Origin: Larsenimonas salina
GTDB lineage: Bacteria; Pseudomonadota; Gammaproteobacteria; Pseudomonadales; Halomonadaceae
DNA length: 64,000 nucleotides
Direction of reading: 5' to 3'
Assembly: GCF_023736155.1 (NCBI RefSeq)
Contig: NZ_JAMLJJ010000001.1
Span: 372,001 to 436,000, forward strand
The notes below the pieces were generated by a model. That model was given only the letters and a program-made list of their open reading frames with translations. It was not told where the DNA came from and did no database searches. This document shows, piece after piece, positions 10,562 through 19,535 of this stretch. The translations under genes were made by a program, and so were the position numbers. Within the stretch, counting starts at the first letter, position 1, and every line of letters starts with the position of its first letter.

Positions 10562-12298
10562 ATGGAGCACGCCATCCAACTGAGTTACGGCCAGGCCTTC
10601 GTGGCGACCGACAAGCGCCACCATCGCTCCTCGATGGCGGTTCAGGTGCCCGTCGATGACACCTTGGTGTCTCAGGGCGCTTGTGCGCTCATTGCCGATT
10701 CCACCTCGAAAAACGCCATTGCGCGTCAGGCCGGGGATCTATCGATTCGCGGGTTTCTTGCCGATTATTACTCGACGCCTGAACACTGGGATGTAAAAAC
10801 CGCTGCGACCCGGGTATTGCGCGCTCTTAACGGGTGGTGCTTCAGCCAAAGCCGCTTCGTCAAGGGCGGTGGGTATGTCAGTTCATTGTCGGCGCTGGTG
10901 CTCAAGGAGCGCCAGGCCCATCTGTTTCATGCCGGTGACACGCTGGTGTTTCGGCTGCGTGGCGCCGAGTTCGAGCAGATTTCCCGCGATCACGTCACCG
11001 ACATCGGCGGCTACCTTTATCCTTCCCGCGCACTCGGCATGGACGCAAGCGTTGATATCGATTATCTGACGCTGCCCCTCAAGCAGGGCGATATTTTCCT
11101 GTTCACCACTCAGGCCGTGCGCGGAACGCTGTTGCCGTCGGATTACGTCAGTGAAATTCGACGGCATGCGCACTCGCTTGACGAGGCGTGTCGGTATTTG
11201 GCGAAAGCCGCTGCCGAGCGGGCAAGCGAGCGCGGCTATGACGGTCATTCCTTCTGCTTTCAGATGGTGCGGGTCGACCAGCTGCCCGAAGAGCGAGTCG
11301 AGGCGCCCAATCTGCATTATGGCAAGCTGCCGATTCCGCCGGAGTTGAATGATGGTGATCGTTTCGAAGGGTTCGAGGTGCTCGAAGGGTTATCGCCACG
11401 GGGCAAGGCGCGCGTCTATCGGGTTCGAGATATTGACAGCGGTCAGCATCTGATCATGAAAACGCCCAGCCCCGAACTTGCCCTCAAGGACACGTATCTG
11501 AAGCACTTCATGCTTCAGCAGTGGGTGGCCGAACGAATCAACTCGCCGTTTATCGTCAAATCGGTCGCTCAAAAGCGCCCGCGGCGCTATCTCTACTACC
11601 TGATGGAAAACGTGGAAGGAGAGCGGCTGAGCACCTGGCTCGAGCGTCATCCAAACGCCACGCTTGCCCAGCGCCTCGACATCGCCCAGCAGCTTTGCAA
11701 GGCCGTTCATGCGCTTAATCGCAAGAACGTACTTCACCAGCGGATCTGCCCCAGCAACATCATGCTCGATCAACATGATCAGGTGATTCTGATTGACTTC
11801 GGGACCTGTCATTTCCTCGAGCAGGACAGTCAGGAAACCGCGCGGGAGCTGGTCCGGGAGGTCGGTCTCACGCCGCACAGCGCGCCTGAGTATGCGCTCG
11901 ATGGCAATATCAGCCGGCGCAGTGATCAGTACTCACTGGCCTCGGTGATCTACTGGATGATTGCAGGGCATCTGCCCTATGGGGAGCGTGTGCTGTCTGT
12001 CAAACGCGAAACTGACCTGGAGGCAATGGTATATACCCCATTGAGTACGTCTGGATCAGTGCTGCCACCGGTGCTCGACGAAACGCTCGAACGGGCCTTG
12101 ATGCCGAAGAAACCGTTGCGGTTTCGGCGCTTGTCGGAGCTGGTTTACGGGCTCAAGCTGACACGTCAGGCCATGCATGGCCCCGTGGAGGAGGACTCGT
12201 TGGATGTGGACCCTGCCTCGCTTGGAGACCCGGCTCGGCGCTGGAAATGGCTGACCGGTCTTTTGATCATTGCGCTGATCGCGAGTTTCTGGTTATAG
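10562..12298 (+). CDS. PP2C-phosphatase/protein-kinase fusion, apparently catalytically degenerate, membrane-anchored
   Basis: The 578-residue product has a PP2C-like domain (about 1-230), a protein-kinase-like domain (about 260-535) and one C-terminal membrane helix (WLTGLLIIALIASFWL). It is related to the bifunctional Ser/Thr phosphatase/kinase family. Key residues look changed. In the PP2C half the usual IADG motif reads IADS (Asp46 kept), and the later DG motif reads TTQAV with Gln184 where a metal-binding Asp is expected. In the kinase half the HRD loop reads HQRICPSN (392-399), so the catalytic Asp is Arg394 and the usual Lys is Cys396, while Asn399 and the DFG Asp412 remain. By family rules both activities may be lost and the protein may be a signalling scaffold; this is inference. 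The ATG at 10562 was chosen; a GTG at 10550 is possible. Confidence 0.85.
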   Translation: MEHAIQLSYGQAFVATDKRHHRSSMAVQVPVDDTLVSQGACALIADSTSKNAIARQAGDLSIRGFLADYYSTPEHWDVKTAATRVLRALNGWCFSQSRFVKGGGYVSSLSALVLKERQAHLFHAGDTLVFRLRGAEFEQISRDHVTDIGGYLYPSRALGMDASVDIDYLTLPLKQGDIFLFTTQAVRGTLLPSDYVSEIRRHAHSLDEACRYLAKAAAERASERGYDGHSFCFQMVRVDQLPEERVEAPNLHYGKLPIPPELNDGDRFEGFEVLEGLSPRGKARVYRVRDIDSGQHLIMKTPSPELALKDTYLKHFMLQQWVAERINSPFIVKSVAQKRPRRYLYYLMENVEGERLSTWLERHPNATLAQRLDIAQQLCKAVHALNRKNVLHQRICPSNIMLDQHDQVILIDFGTCHFLEQDSQETARELVREVGLTPHSAPEYALDGNISRRSDQYSLASVIYWMIAGHLPYGERVLSVKRETDLEAMVYTPLSTSGSVLPPVLDETLERALMPKKPLRFRRLSELVYGLKLTRQAMHGPVEEDSLDVDPASLGDPARRWKWLTGLLIIALIASFWL

Positions 12299-12320
12299 CG
12301 CCAGGGCATCGCCCTGGCGC
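12297..12320. terminator. Convergent hairpin between the kinase-like gene and pfp
   Basis: The near-perfect stem GCGCCAGGGC/GCCCTGGCGC lies between two convergent genes. It lacks a long T run, so it may act as a weak or Rho-assisted terminator or as an mRNA 3' stabiliser. Confidence 0.5.
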
Positions 12321-12331
12321 ACATACGCTGT

Positions 12332-13591
12332 TTACAGAGAGAACGGCGCCAGTTTCTGAGGAACGCCGACCAGCTTGAGCTGGGCGTAATCCGGCAGGCC
12401 GTTGACGTAGGGCGGCTCGTCTTCACCCTGAATCAGGGGCTCCAGGTAGTCGCGGCAGGCTTGCGTAATGCCGAAGCCGTCTTCACGGATGTACTCTTCC
12501 GGCATGAATTTTTCCTGATTGGCGACCTCGGACAGCGGTGCGTCGAAGATCGACCATTCAAACGGTGACTGATTGTCGCGACGGATAGCCGGCATTACGG
12601 CGTTCTTGCCTTCGATCGCGCACTCGACAGCGCGTACGCCGACGGCGTAGGCCTGTTCGACATCGACCTTGGACGCCAGATGGCGCGCCGAACGCTGAAG
12701 GTAGTCAGGCACGGACCAGTGGTACTTGTAGCCCAGATCCTGCTTGATCATGCCCGCAAGCGTCGGAGCGACGCCGCCGAGCTGGCGGTGGCCGAAGGCG
12801 TCGGTGTTGCCTGCGTCGGCCAGGAAGGTGCCGTCTTCGTAACGAACGCCTTCGGAGACCACGATCACGCAGTAGCCATACTGCTTGACGGTTTCGTCGA
12901 CCTTGCGCATGACCCGGCGGCGATCAAACGCGATCTCGGGAAACAGCACCATGTGTGGCGGTGCACCGCCTTCGCCACCGCCTAGGGCGCCGGACGCCGC
13001 GATCCAGCCGGCGTGGCGGCCCATCGCTTCCATGACGAACACCTTGGTGGAGGTAGCGCACATGGACAAAACGTCAAGCGCGGCTTCTCGTACCGAGGTG
13101 GCGATGTATTTGGCGACCGAGCCAAAGCCCGGCGAGCAATCGGTCAGCGGCAGGTCGTTATCGATGGTCTTTGGAACGTGAATGGCCTGAAGCGGATAGC
13201 CCATGCGCTCTGAGAGCTGGGAGACTTTCAGACAGGTATCTGCGCTGTCGCCGCCGCCGTTATAGAAGAAGTAACGGATGTTGTGGGCTTTAAAGACTTC
13301 GATCAGGCGCTCGTACTGGACGCGATGGGTGTCGATGTCCTTGAGTTTGTAGCGGCAGGAGCCGAATGCACCGCCTGGCGTATGACGAAGGGCGGCAATC
13401 GATTCATCGCTTTCTTCGCCGACGTCAATCAGATTCTCCGTCAAGGCGCCGATGATGCCATTGCGCCCGGCGTATAGCGTGCCGATCTTGTCACTGTGTT
13501 TGCGGCACGTTTCGATCACGCCACATGCGCTGGCGTTGATTACTGATGAAACGCCACCGGACTGCGCATAAAAGGCATTGTATCTGGTCAT
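12332..13591 (-). CDS. pfp: Pyrophosphate-dependent 6-phosphofructokinase
   Basis: This 419-residue PfkA-superfamily enzyme interconverts fructose 6-phosphate and fructose 1,6-bisphosphate. Two positions decide the phosphoryl donor. Where ATP enzymes read GGDGS this reads GGGDSA (Asp at the Gly104 position), and where ATP enzymes read PGTIDND this reads PKTIDNDL. Both substitutions are known to mark PPi use, which would make the step reversible. MGRHAGWIA (the usual MGR motif) and GGVAPTLAGM are also present. It converges on the PP2C/kinase-like gene and is divergent from mpl. Confidence 0.92.
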   Translation of the reverse strand: MTRYNAFYAQSGGVSSVINASACGVIETCRKHSDKIGTLYAGRNGIIGALTENLIDVGEESDESIAALRHTPGGAFGSCRYKLKDIDTHRVQYERLIEVFKAHNIRYFFYNGGGDSADTCLKVSQLSERMGYPLQAIHVPKTIDNDLPLTDCSPGFGSVAKYIATSVREAALDVLSMCATSTKVFVMEAMGRHAGWIAASGALGGGEGGAPPHMVLFPEIAFDRRRVMRKVDETVKQYGYCVIVVSEGVRYEDGTFLADAGNTDAFGHRQLGGVAPTLAGMIKQDLGYKYHWSVPDYLQRSARHLASKVDVEQAYAVGVRAVECAIEGKNAVMPAIRRDNQSPFEWSIFDAPLSEVANQEKFMPEEYIREDGFGITQACRDYLEPLIQGEDEPPYVNGLPDYAQLKLVGVPQKLAPFSL

Positions 13592-13765
13592 GGAAGCATC
13601 CTGCTGTTTTATGTGTTCTGCTCTCTCTCATCCCGCGGGCATCGCTGTCGGCCGTCGGGTGCGGCCGCCATCTTAGTCGAAAGCGATGACAGCCGCGAGA
13701 CTGAGACTGACGACTTATCGATCCCCATGCTAGTCTGATCCGGCTTTATCGATGAGTCATAAATC

Positions 13766-15142
13766 ATGCATGTTCATATTCTAGGTATTTGCGGCACCTT
13801 TATGGGAAGCCTTGCGCTTCTGGCCAAGGCCCGGGGCGACCGGGTTACCGGCAGTGACGCCAAGGTCTATCCGCCCATGAGTACCCAGCTCGAGGCGCAG
13901 GGCATCGAGTTGCTCGATGGCTTTGATCCAGCCCATCTCGATCCGACGCCGGATCTGGTGATCATCGGCAACGCGCTCTCTCGGGGCAACCCCGAGGTCG
14001 AGGCGGTGCTCGATCGCAAGCTTCCCTATACCTCAGGGCCTGAATGGCTTGCGCGTCATGTGCTGCCCGGCCATACGGTGCTTGCGGTGGCGGGCACGCA
14101 CGGCAAGACCACGACCAGCAGCATGCTGGCCTGGATCCTTGAGCATGAAGGGCTGGCCCCTGGCTTTCTGATCGGCGGCGTGCCGGATAATTTCGGCCTT
14201 TCTGCGCGCCTTGCGGGCGGGGATAAACCGATGTTCGTGGTCGAGGCCGACGAATACGACACGGCGTTTTTCGATAAGCGCTCCAAGTTCGTGCATTACC
14301 GTCCCGATGTGGCGGTGCTCAATAACCTCGAGTTCGATCACGCCGACATCTTTCCAGACCTCGCCGCAATCGAGCGTCAGTTTCACCATTTTGTGCGCAC
14401 TGTTCCCGGGAAGGGTCGCCTGGTCGTTGCCGACGACACACCAGCACTCGACCGAGTATTGGCGCTTGGGGCGTGGACGCCCATCGAGCGTTTCGGAAGC
14501 GCCGGCAGCGACTGGCAGGTATCGATTGCCCGTGGCGGGCGCTCGCTGACGCTTTATCACGCCGGGGCCTCGTTTGAGCTTGAGTGGACGCTTTCCGGTG
14601 CGCACAACGCTCAGAACGCACTGGCGGCGCTTGCGGCCGCACACGCGGTCGGTGTGCCAGTCAGTCGCGGCGTCAAGGCGCTGCACGCGTTCAAATCGCC
14701 CAAGCGGCGACAGGAGGTGCGCGGTGAGGTGCGGGGTGTCATGGTCATCGACGATTTCGCCCATCACCCGACGGCCATTGCGGCCACGCTCGACGGGCTT
14801 AAATCCCAGAGCGATGAACGAGGTGGGCGACTTTGGGCCGTGATCGAGCCACGCTCGAACACCATGCGTCTGGGCACCATGAAAGCGCGGTTGAATGAAA
14901 GCGTCGTATCCGCTGACGGCGTCTGGTGGTATCAGCCGCCGACACTGGACTGGTCGCTTGAGCATCTTCTCGATACGGCTGAGCGCCCGGCAGAAGTGCA
15001 CCGCGATATCGACGCACTGGTCGAGCGTGTCTGCGAGACCGTCGAGGCCGGCGATATGATCGTTGTTATGAGCAACGGCGGGTTCGAAGGCGTGCACGAG
15101 CGCCTTCTCAAGGCCCTCGCGACACGCTCACACATCGATTGA
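13766..15142 (+). CDS. mpl: UDP-MurNAc:L-Ala-gamma-D-Glu-meso-DAP ligase
   Basis: Mpl returns the recycled murein tripeptide to UDP-MurNAc. The 458-residue protein is a Mur ligase, with N-terminal HILGICGTFMGSLA (Rossmann UDP-binding), ATP loop AGTHGKTTTSSM, central-domain NNLEFDHADIF and C-terminal DDFAHHPTAI. The GICGTFMGS signature separates Mpl from MurC. It ends 26 bases from the convergent DedA-PAP2 gene. Elsewhere in the window are several other peptidoglycan-turnover genes. Confidence 0.97.
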   Translation: MHVHILGICGTFMGSLALLAKARGDRVTGSDAKVYPPMSTQLEAQGIELLDGFDPAHLDPTPDLVIIGNALSRGNPEVEAVLDRKLPYTSGPEWLARHVLPGHTVLAVAGTHGKTTTSSMLAWILEHEGLAPGFLIGGVPDNFGLSARLAGGDKPMFVVEADEYDTAFFDKRSKFVHYRPDVAVLNNLEFDHADIFPDLAAIERQFHHFVRTVPGKGRLVVADDTPALDRVLALGAWTPIERFGSAGSDWQVSIARGGRSLTLYHAGASFELEWTLSGAHNAQNALAALAAAHAVGVPVSRGVKALHAFKSPKRRQEVRGEVRGVMVIDDFAHHPTAIAATLDGLKSQSDERGGRLWAVIEPRSNTMRLGTMKARLNESVVSADGVWWYQPPTLDWSLEHLLDTAERPAEVHRDIDALVERVCETVEAGDMIVVMSNGGFEGVHERLLKALATRSHID

Positions 15143-15148
15143 CTGATT

Positions 15149-15183
15149 TTGACCGGCGGGAAGGTACCCTAGACCGGCGGGAA
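15149..15183. repeat. 13-bp direct repeat across the mpl / DedA-PAP2 junction
   Basis: GACCGGCGGGAAG occurs twice, 22 bases apart. The right copy encodes the last residues of the DedA-PAP2 protein. It looks like a small tandem duplication. Confidence 0.6.
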
Positions 15184-16623
15184 GAACAGTACACGGGTGG
15201 CCATCAGAAGTACGGTGGCTGCCCCCAGCGCCTTCCAGGGCAGTTGGGTGATTGGCCGGTAGGCAAACCGGTGGTAGCTGATGCGCACGACCGCGCACAT
15301 CGCGAATCCGAGCAGGGTGCCGCCGAGTAGGTCGCTGACCCAATGAACCCCCATCATCAGGCGTGACCACGCCATCAGCGCGATCAAAAGCGTTGCACCG
15401 CAGTAGATCCAGTGGCGCCGTGCCGGGCTTTTAACGCCGTCTGCCATGAAGGCCGCTGCCAGGCCGTAAACGACCACCGCGCCCGAGGTGTGCGCGCTCG
15501 GAAATGAAAATGAGCCCTCCAGGTAGTCCGGTGTCATCGGGCGAGGTCTACCGACCCAGGCCTTGAACAGGATATTGGCAAGCCCAATGCCGCCGATGGC
15601 GAGCGCCCAATGGAGCAGGGCCGTGCCATAGCGCTGCCAGATGAGCCACAGTGTCCAGGGGGCTAGCAAAATGACGATGCCGAGTTTGTCGCCGACTTTT
15701 GCAAGCACCAGCGCCAGTTGAGATGCCAGCGGCACATCGAGCGATTTGAAAAACGCGTTGGCGTTGTGATCGAGCGCGAACGGCGCCGGATGATGCGCGA
15801 CAATCACTGCAAGTACGCCAAAGCCTGTCGCTGAGGCAAGAAAAAGCGTCAGAGACGGTATGGGAGGCGCGCCGCCGGGGACGTTCATTCGAAATGAAAG
15901 CCAGGTGCGCCGGCCCCATTTCGAGCGCCTGGCGCCTGTCAGCGCAAGCCGGTAGAGCGCGCCCATGCGCTCTGCGTGCTGGCGGCCCCAGGTAAACATC
16001 CACGCCAGAAAAATCAAGACGCCGCCAAGGGCAAGAAGCCAGCCGAAACTCTCCTGATATGGGCCAAGAAACGCCTTCCAGGTTCGACCCAGATAATACC
16101 CCGGCAACACGTAGACGGGCGCCCAGGCAAGCGCCGAGGCGACGTTGACCACAAAAAATCGGGTCGAGGGCATGTTGCACATGCCGGCAATAAGCGGGAT
16201 AACCGGGCGAAGCGGGCCGATGAAGCGGCCGAGCACGACGGAGGTGGCGCCGTAGCGCTCGAAAAATCGTTGCCCTTTTTCCAGTGCCTCAGGATAACGA
16301 CTCAGCGGCCATACCGAGGCGACCCGGTGGCGATAGCGGTGGCCGAGCCAGAAGCTGATCGCATCCCCGAGCACGGCGCCTGCGGCGGCAAAGGCCAGGG
16401 CAAGGGGGACCGACATCGAGTCGTGGCCGGCCAGTGAGGCGAGCGCGGCAATGACGACCACGCCGGGGAAGGCAAGCCCGACCAGGGCAAGCGATTCCAG
16501 TAGTGCCACCAGCCCCAGCGCGGCAAACAACAGAAGTGGGTCTCGGGCCAGAGGCTCGAGCCAGTTCATGACATCCATGTGATTGCGTATCCAAACGTTT
16601 GGCAGAGGTGGCCATTCTGCCAT
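15169..16623 (-). CDS. DedA family / PAP2 phosphatase fusion membrane protein
   Basis: This 484-residue membrane protein joins two enzyme-like modules. Residues about 1-200 are DedA/SNARE-associated: FWLGHRYR, the RFIGPLRPVIPLIAGM signature and a re-entrant helix. DedA proteins translocate lipid phosphates such as undecaprenyl phosphate. Residues about 290-480 are a PAP2 phosphatase with KAWVGRPRP, the catalytic PSAHTSG and SRLMMGVHWVSDLLGG, covering the three acid-phosphatase motifs. The pairing suggests dephosphorylation and flipping of a lipid carrier in the inner membrane. The ATG at 16623 has AGGG upstream; MDVMNW further in could also start. It is divergent from proA. Confidence 0.9.
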   Translation of the reverse strand: MAEWPPLPNVWIRNHMDVMNWLEPLARDPLLLFAALGLVALLESLALVGLAFPGVVVIAALASLAGHDSMSVPLALAFAAAGAVLGDAISFWLGHRYRHRVASVWPLSRYPEALEKGQRFFERYGATSVVLGRFIGPLRPVIPLIAGMCNMPSTRFFVVNVASALAWAPVYVLPGYYLGRTWKAFLGPYQESFGWLLALGGVLIFLAWMFTWGRQHAERMGALYRLALTGARRSKWGRRTWLSFRMNVPGGAPPIPSLTLFLASATGFGVLAVIVAHHPAPFALDHNANAFFKSLDVPLASQLALVLAKVGDKLGIVILLAPWTLWLIWQRYGTALLHWALAIGGIGLANILFKAWVGRPRPMTPDYLEGSFSFPSAHTSGAVVVYGLAAAFMADGVKSPARRHWIYCGATLLIALMAWSRLMMGVHWVSDLLGGTLLGFAMCAVVRISYHRFAYRPITQLPWKALGAATVLLMATRVLFFPPV

Positions 16624-16714
16624 AGGCAACCCTGCGTATTGTCATTTTTACTTGTACAAGGCGCTGCCTTATAGTGGGTTTTCAATTATTCAAAAACATC
16701 GGTGAAGGTGCTTC

Positions 16715-17992
16715 ATGACGCAGACTGTGGCTGATACCGCTTCCGTGAACGATTATATTCGCCGCTTGGGCCGTACTGCCCGAGAGGCTAGCCAAGTCCT
16801 GCGCAGTGCGCCAACCGCGATCAAGAACCAGGCATTGCTGGCCATGGCGCAGGCGCTTGAAGCTGAACGCGAGGCGCTCAAGGTAGCCAACGACGAAGAT
16901 TTGACGCGTGCGCGCGCCAATGGGCTCAGCGAGGCCCTGATCGACCGGTTGGCCCTGACCGATGCGCGCATCGACAGCATGATCAAGGGGCTTGAAACGG
17001 TCGTGTCCCTGCCGGACCCTGTCGGCACCATCGATCAATTGAAAGCGCAGGCCAATGGGCTTCGCATCGGCAAGCGTCGTACCCCGATCGGCGTCATCGG
17101 CATCATTTATGAGTCGCGGCCGAACGTGACCATCGATGCCGCGGCGCTGTGCCTGAAGGCCGGCAATGCTGCGATCCTGCGCGGTGGCTCTGAGGCCAGT
17201 GCCTCCAATGCAGCGATCGCGCGGTGCGTCGTACGTGGCCTCGAGGCGGCAGGGCTCCCTGCGCACTGCATCAGCGTGGTCGAGACCACCGATCGAGCCG
17301 CCGTGGGTGCTCTTATTCAAGACAGTGAACACGTTGATCTGATCATTCCGCGCGGTGGCAAGTCGCTGATCGAGCGCATTTCCCGTGACGCCACGGTGCC
17401 GGTGCTCAAGCATCTGGAAGGCCTGTGCCACGTGTATATCGATGCGTTCGCGGACCTCTCCATCGCGGAGGATATCGCGTTCAATGCCAAGTGTTTCCGG
17501 TACGGCATCTGCGGCGCGATGGAAACCCTTTTGGTGCATGAGTCGGTCGCTGCTCAGGTGCTGCCGTCACTGTGCGCACGCCTTGAAGCGTACGGCGTTG
17601 AACTGAAAGGCTGCCCCGCTACACGTGAGGTCGTCGAGATGGCCCCTGCCGATGATGAAGACTGGGCGACTGAATACCTCGGTCCGACACTTTCGATCAA
17701 GACGGTCGCCTCGCTCGATGAGGCGATGACACACATCAATCACTACGGCTCGCACCACAGCGACGCGATCGTGACCGAGCACCTCTCCAATAGCGAGCGG
17801 TTCATGTCAGACGTTGATTCGAGCTCGGTCATGCTCAACGCGCCGACCTGCTTTGCCGACGGCGCTGAATACGGGCTCGGCGCCGAAATCGGTATTTCCA
17901 CCGATAAACTGCACGCCCGTGGGCCTGTGGGCCTTGAAGGGCTCACCACCCAGAAGTACATCGTGCTCGGGCAGGGCCAGCTTCGTGGTTAA
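16715..17992 (+). CDS. proA: Gamma-glutamyl phosphate reductase
   Basis: ProA reduces gamma-glutamyl phosphate to glutamate semialdehyde with NADPH, the second step of proline synthesis. This is relevant in salt-tolerant bacteria, where proline can be an osmolyte. The 425-residue protein has the aldehyde-dehydrogenase-like fold with [22 protein letters not shown] and the active cysteine in [11 protein letters not shown] (the usual motif has Thr-Cys-Asn). It overlaps nadD by a few bases, so the two are probably co-translated. Confidence 0.98.
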   Translation: MTQTVADTASVNDYIRRLGRTAREASQVLRSAPTAIKNQALLAMAQALEAEREALKVANDEDLTRARANGLSEALIDRLALTDARIDSMIKGLETVVSLPDPVGTIDQLKAQANGLRIGKRRTPIGVIGIIYESRPNVTIDAAALCLKAGNAAILRGGSEASASNAAIARCVVRGLEAAGLPAHCISVVETTDRAAVGALIQDSEHVDLIIPRGGKSLIERISRDATVPVLKHLEGLCHVYIDAFADLSIAEDIAFNAKCFRYGICGAMETLLVHESVAAQVLPSLCARLEAYGVELKGCPATREVVEMAPADDEDWATEYLGPTLSIKTVASLDEAMTHINHYGSHHSDAIVTEHLSNSERFMSDVDSSSVMLNAPTCFADGAEYGLGAEIGISTDKLHARGPVGLEGLTTQKYIVLGQGQLRG

Positions 17993-18623
17993 ACGCTGGG
18001 CCATGCTTGGAGGAACCTTCAACCCGGTGCATCTGGCGCACCTGCGAAGTGCCATCGAGCTAAAGGAAACACTTGGGCTTGATGAGGTGCGCATGGTGCC
18101 GTGTCACGTGCCGCCCCACCGGGATGAACCACAAACGCCCGCGCATCAGCGCCTTGAAATGCTGTCACTGGCCCTTGAGGGCGTGCCTGGGGTGATTGCC
18201 GATGATCGAGAGCTTCGTCGTGATGGGCCCTCGTTTTCACTCGATACGCTCAAGTCGTTTCGCGATGAGCTGGGTGAAGATGACCAGTTGATCATGGCGA
18301 TCGGCGAGGATGCGTTTTCCAAGCTTGACCGCTGGCGCGCCCCCGAAGCGCTGTTTGAGCTTGCCCATGTGGTGGTGATCGCCCGCCCGGATCATGGCCT
18401 TGATGTGCCGGCCGGGCTCAGTGATTTTCTTGCCGCGCGCCGAGCTCATTCGGCCGAGGCACTGTCCGGGCCAAGCGGGCGTTGGCTTGCATTGAGCCTC
18501 GCCTCGCCCATGGCTATTTCCTCGACCGATATTCGCACACGACTCAGTCGCGGTCAGGATATTCGGTATCTGGTGCCCGAGGTGGTTCGACATTACGTGG
18601 AACGCCACGGGCTGTACCTTTAA
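17985..18623 (+). CDS. nadD: Nicotinate-nucleotide adenylyltransferase
   Basis: NadD joins nicotinate mononucleotide and ATP to form deamido-NAD, with pyrophosphate as by-product. The 212-residue protein carries [15 protein letters not shown] (the GGTFDP/HxGH nucleotidyltransferase motif) and the C-terminal SSTDIRTRL motif (ISSTxIR). A longer reading frame extends back inside proA. I chose the GTG at 17985, giving [12 protein letters not shown], because family members begin only a few residues before the motif. ATG 18003 would cut into the first strand. Confidence 0.95.
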   Translation: MVKRWAMLGGTFNPVHLAHLRSAIELKETLGLDEVRMVPCHVPPHRDEPQTPAHQRLEMLSLALEGVPGVIADDRELRRDGPSFSLDTLKSFRDELGEDDQLIMAIGEDAFSKLDRWRAPEALFELAHVVVIARPDHGLDVPAGLSDFLAARRAHSAEALSGPSGRWLALSLASPMAISSTDIRTRLSRGQDIRYLVPEVVRHYVERHGLYL

Positions 18624-18688
18624 TTAATACTGGCGAAAGTTGATCGGCCCAGTACAATGCCGCTTTTTCATCGAACTGACAGGACACT

Positions 18689-19048
18689 ATGCAAACCGAA
18701 GCCCTGAAGACACTGGTTGTAAATGCGCTAGAAGACACCAAGGCGCAGGATGTAGTCACCATGGATGTTGCCAAGTTGACCAGCGTGACCGACGTGATGG
18801 TCGTTGCCAGCGGAACCTCGAGTCGCCACATCAGTGCGTTGGCCAACGGGGTTGTCAAGGACGTTAAGGAACAGGGCATACAGCCCATCGGCGTTGAAGG
18901 CAAACAGGGCAGTGAGTGGGTGCTGGTCGACCTTGGCGATGTGGTCGTACACATTATGACGCCGGCGACTCGTGAGCTTTATGATCTAGAGCGCCTCTGG
19001 AGCGACCTGCCGACCGACCTGGAACGCGATGGCAAGGCCCGTTCGTGA
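18689..19048 (+). CDS. rsfS: Ribosomal silencing factor RsfS
   Basis: RsfS (119 residues) binds ribosomal protein L14 and blocks subunit joining during starvation. The conserved core is visible: KAQDVVTMDV, SVTDVMVVASGTSSRHISAL and EWVLVDLGDVVVHIM. The nadD-rsfS-rlmH order is conserved widely. GACACT precedes the ATG, and the stop overlaps the rlmH GTG. Confidence 0.97.
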   Translation: MQTEALKTLVVNALEDTKAQDVVTMDVAKLTSVTDVMVVASGTSSRHISALANGVVKDVKEQGIQPIGVEGKQGSEWVLVDLGDVVVHIMTPATRELYDLERLWSDLPTDLERDGKARS

Positions 19049-19512
19049 AGCTTCGAATACTCGCGGTCGGCACCAAAATGCCGGGGTGGGTGGAACAAGG
19101 CGTTTGTGAGTATGTCAAACGCATGCCGCGCGAGATGCCGGTGGAGTTTGTCGAAATCGCGCCGGGCACACGTTCGAAAAACAGTGTGACCGATAAGGCG
19201 ATTGCCCAAGAAGGGGATCGCATGCTGAGCAAGCTCCGCGAGCAAGATCTGGTGGTCACACTCGAGGTGACCGGGCGCGCCTGGAGCACCGAAACCCTGT
19301 CGAACCGGCTCGGCGAATGGCGGCAAGAGGGGCGTGACGTTGCCCTGATGGTCGGCGGACCGGATGGGCTCGACCCGCGTGTCAGCGCCCGCGCCGAACA
19401 GCGCTGGTCGCTGTCGGCATTGACGCTTCCGCACCCGCTGGTCCGGATCGTGCTGGCCGAGCAACTGTATCGCGCCTGGAGTCTGCTGGCGGGGCATCCT
19501 TATCACCGCTGA
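19045..19512 (+). CDS. rlmH: 23S rRNA pseudouridine-1915 N3-methyltransferase
   Basis: RlmH methylates pseudouridine 1915 in helix 69 of 23S rRNA on assembled 70S ribosomes. The 155-residue SPOUT protein has the knot motifs LMVGGPDGL and WSLSALTLPHPLVRIVLAEQ and the C-terminal YHR residues. The GTG start overlaps the rsfS stop by four bases. Confidence 0.97.
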   Translation: MKLRILAVGTKMPGWVEQGVCEYVKRMPREMPVEFVEIAPGTRSKNSVTDKAIAQEGDRMLSKLREQDLVVTLEVTGRAWSTETLSNRLGEWRQEGRDVALMVGGPDGLDPRVSARAEQRWSLSALTLPHPLVRIVLAEQLYRAWSLLAGHPYHR

Positions 19513-19535
19513 TCTGACCTGAAGTAAGAATCGAC

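Noticed and set aside
14033-15097. Minus-strand 354-residue frame
   Set aside because: It is antisense to mpl, which has full family motifs.
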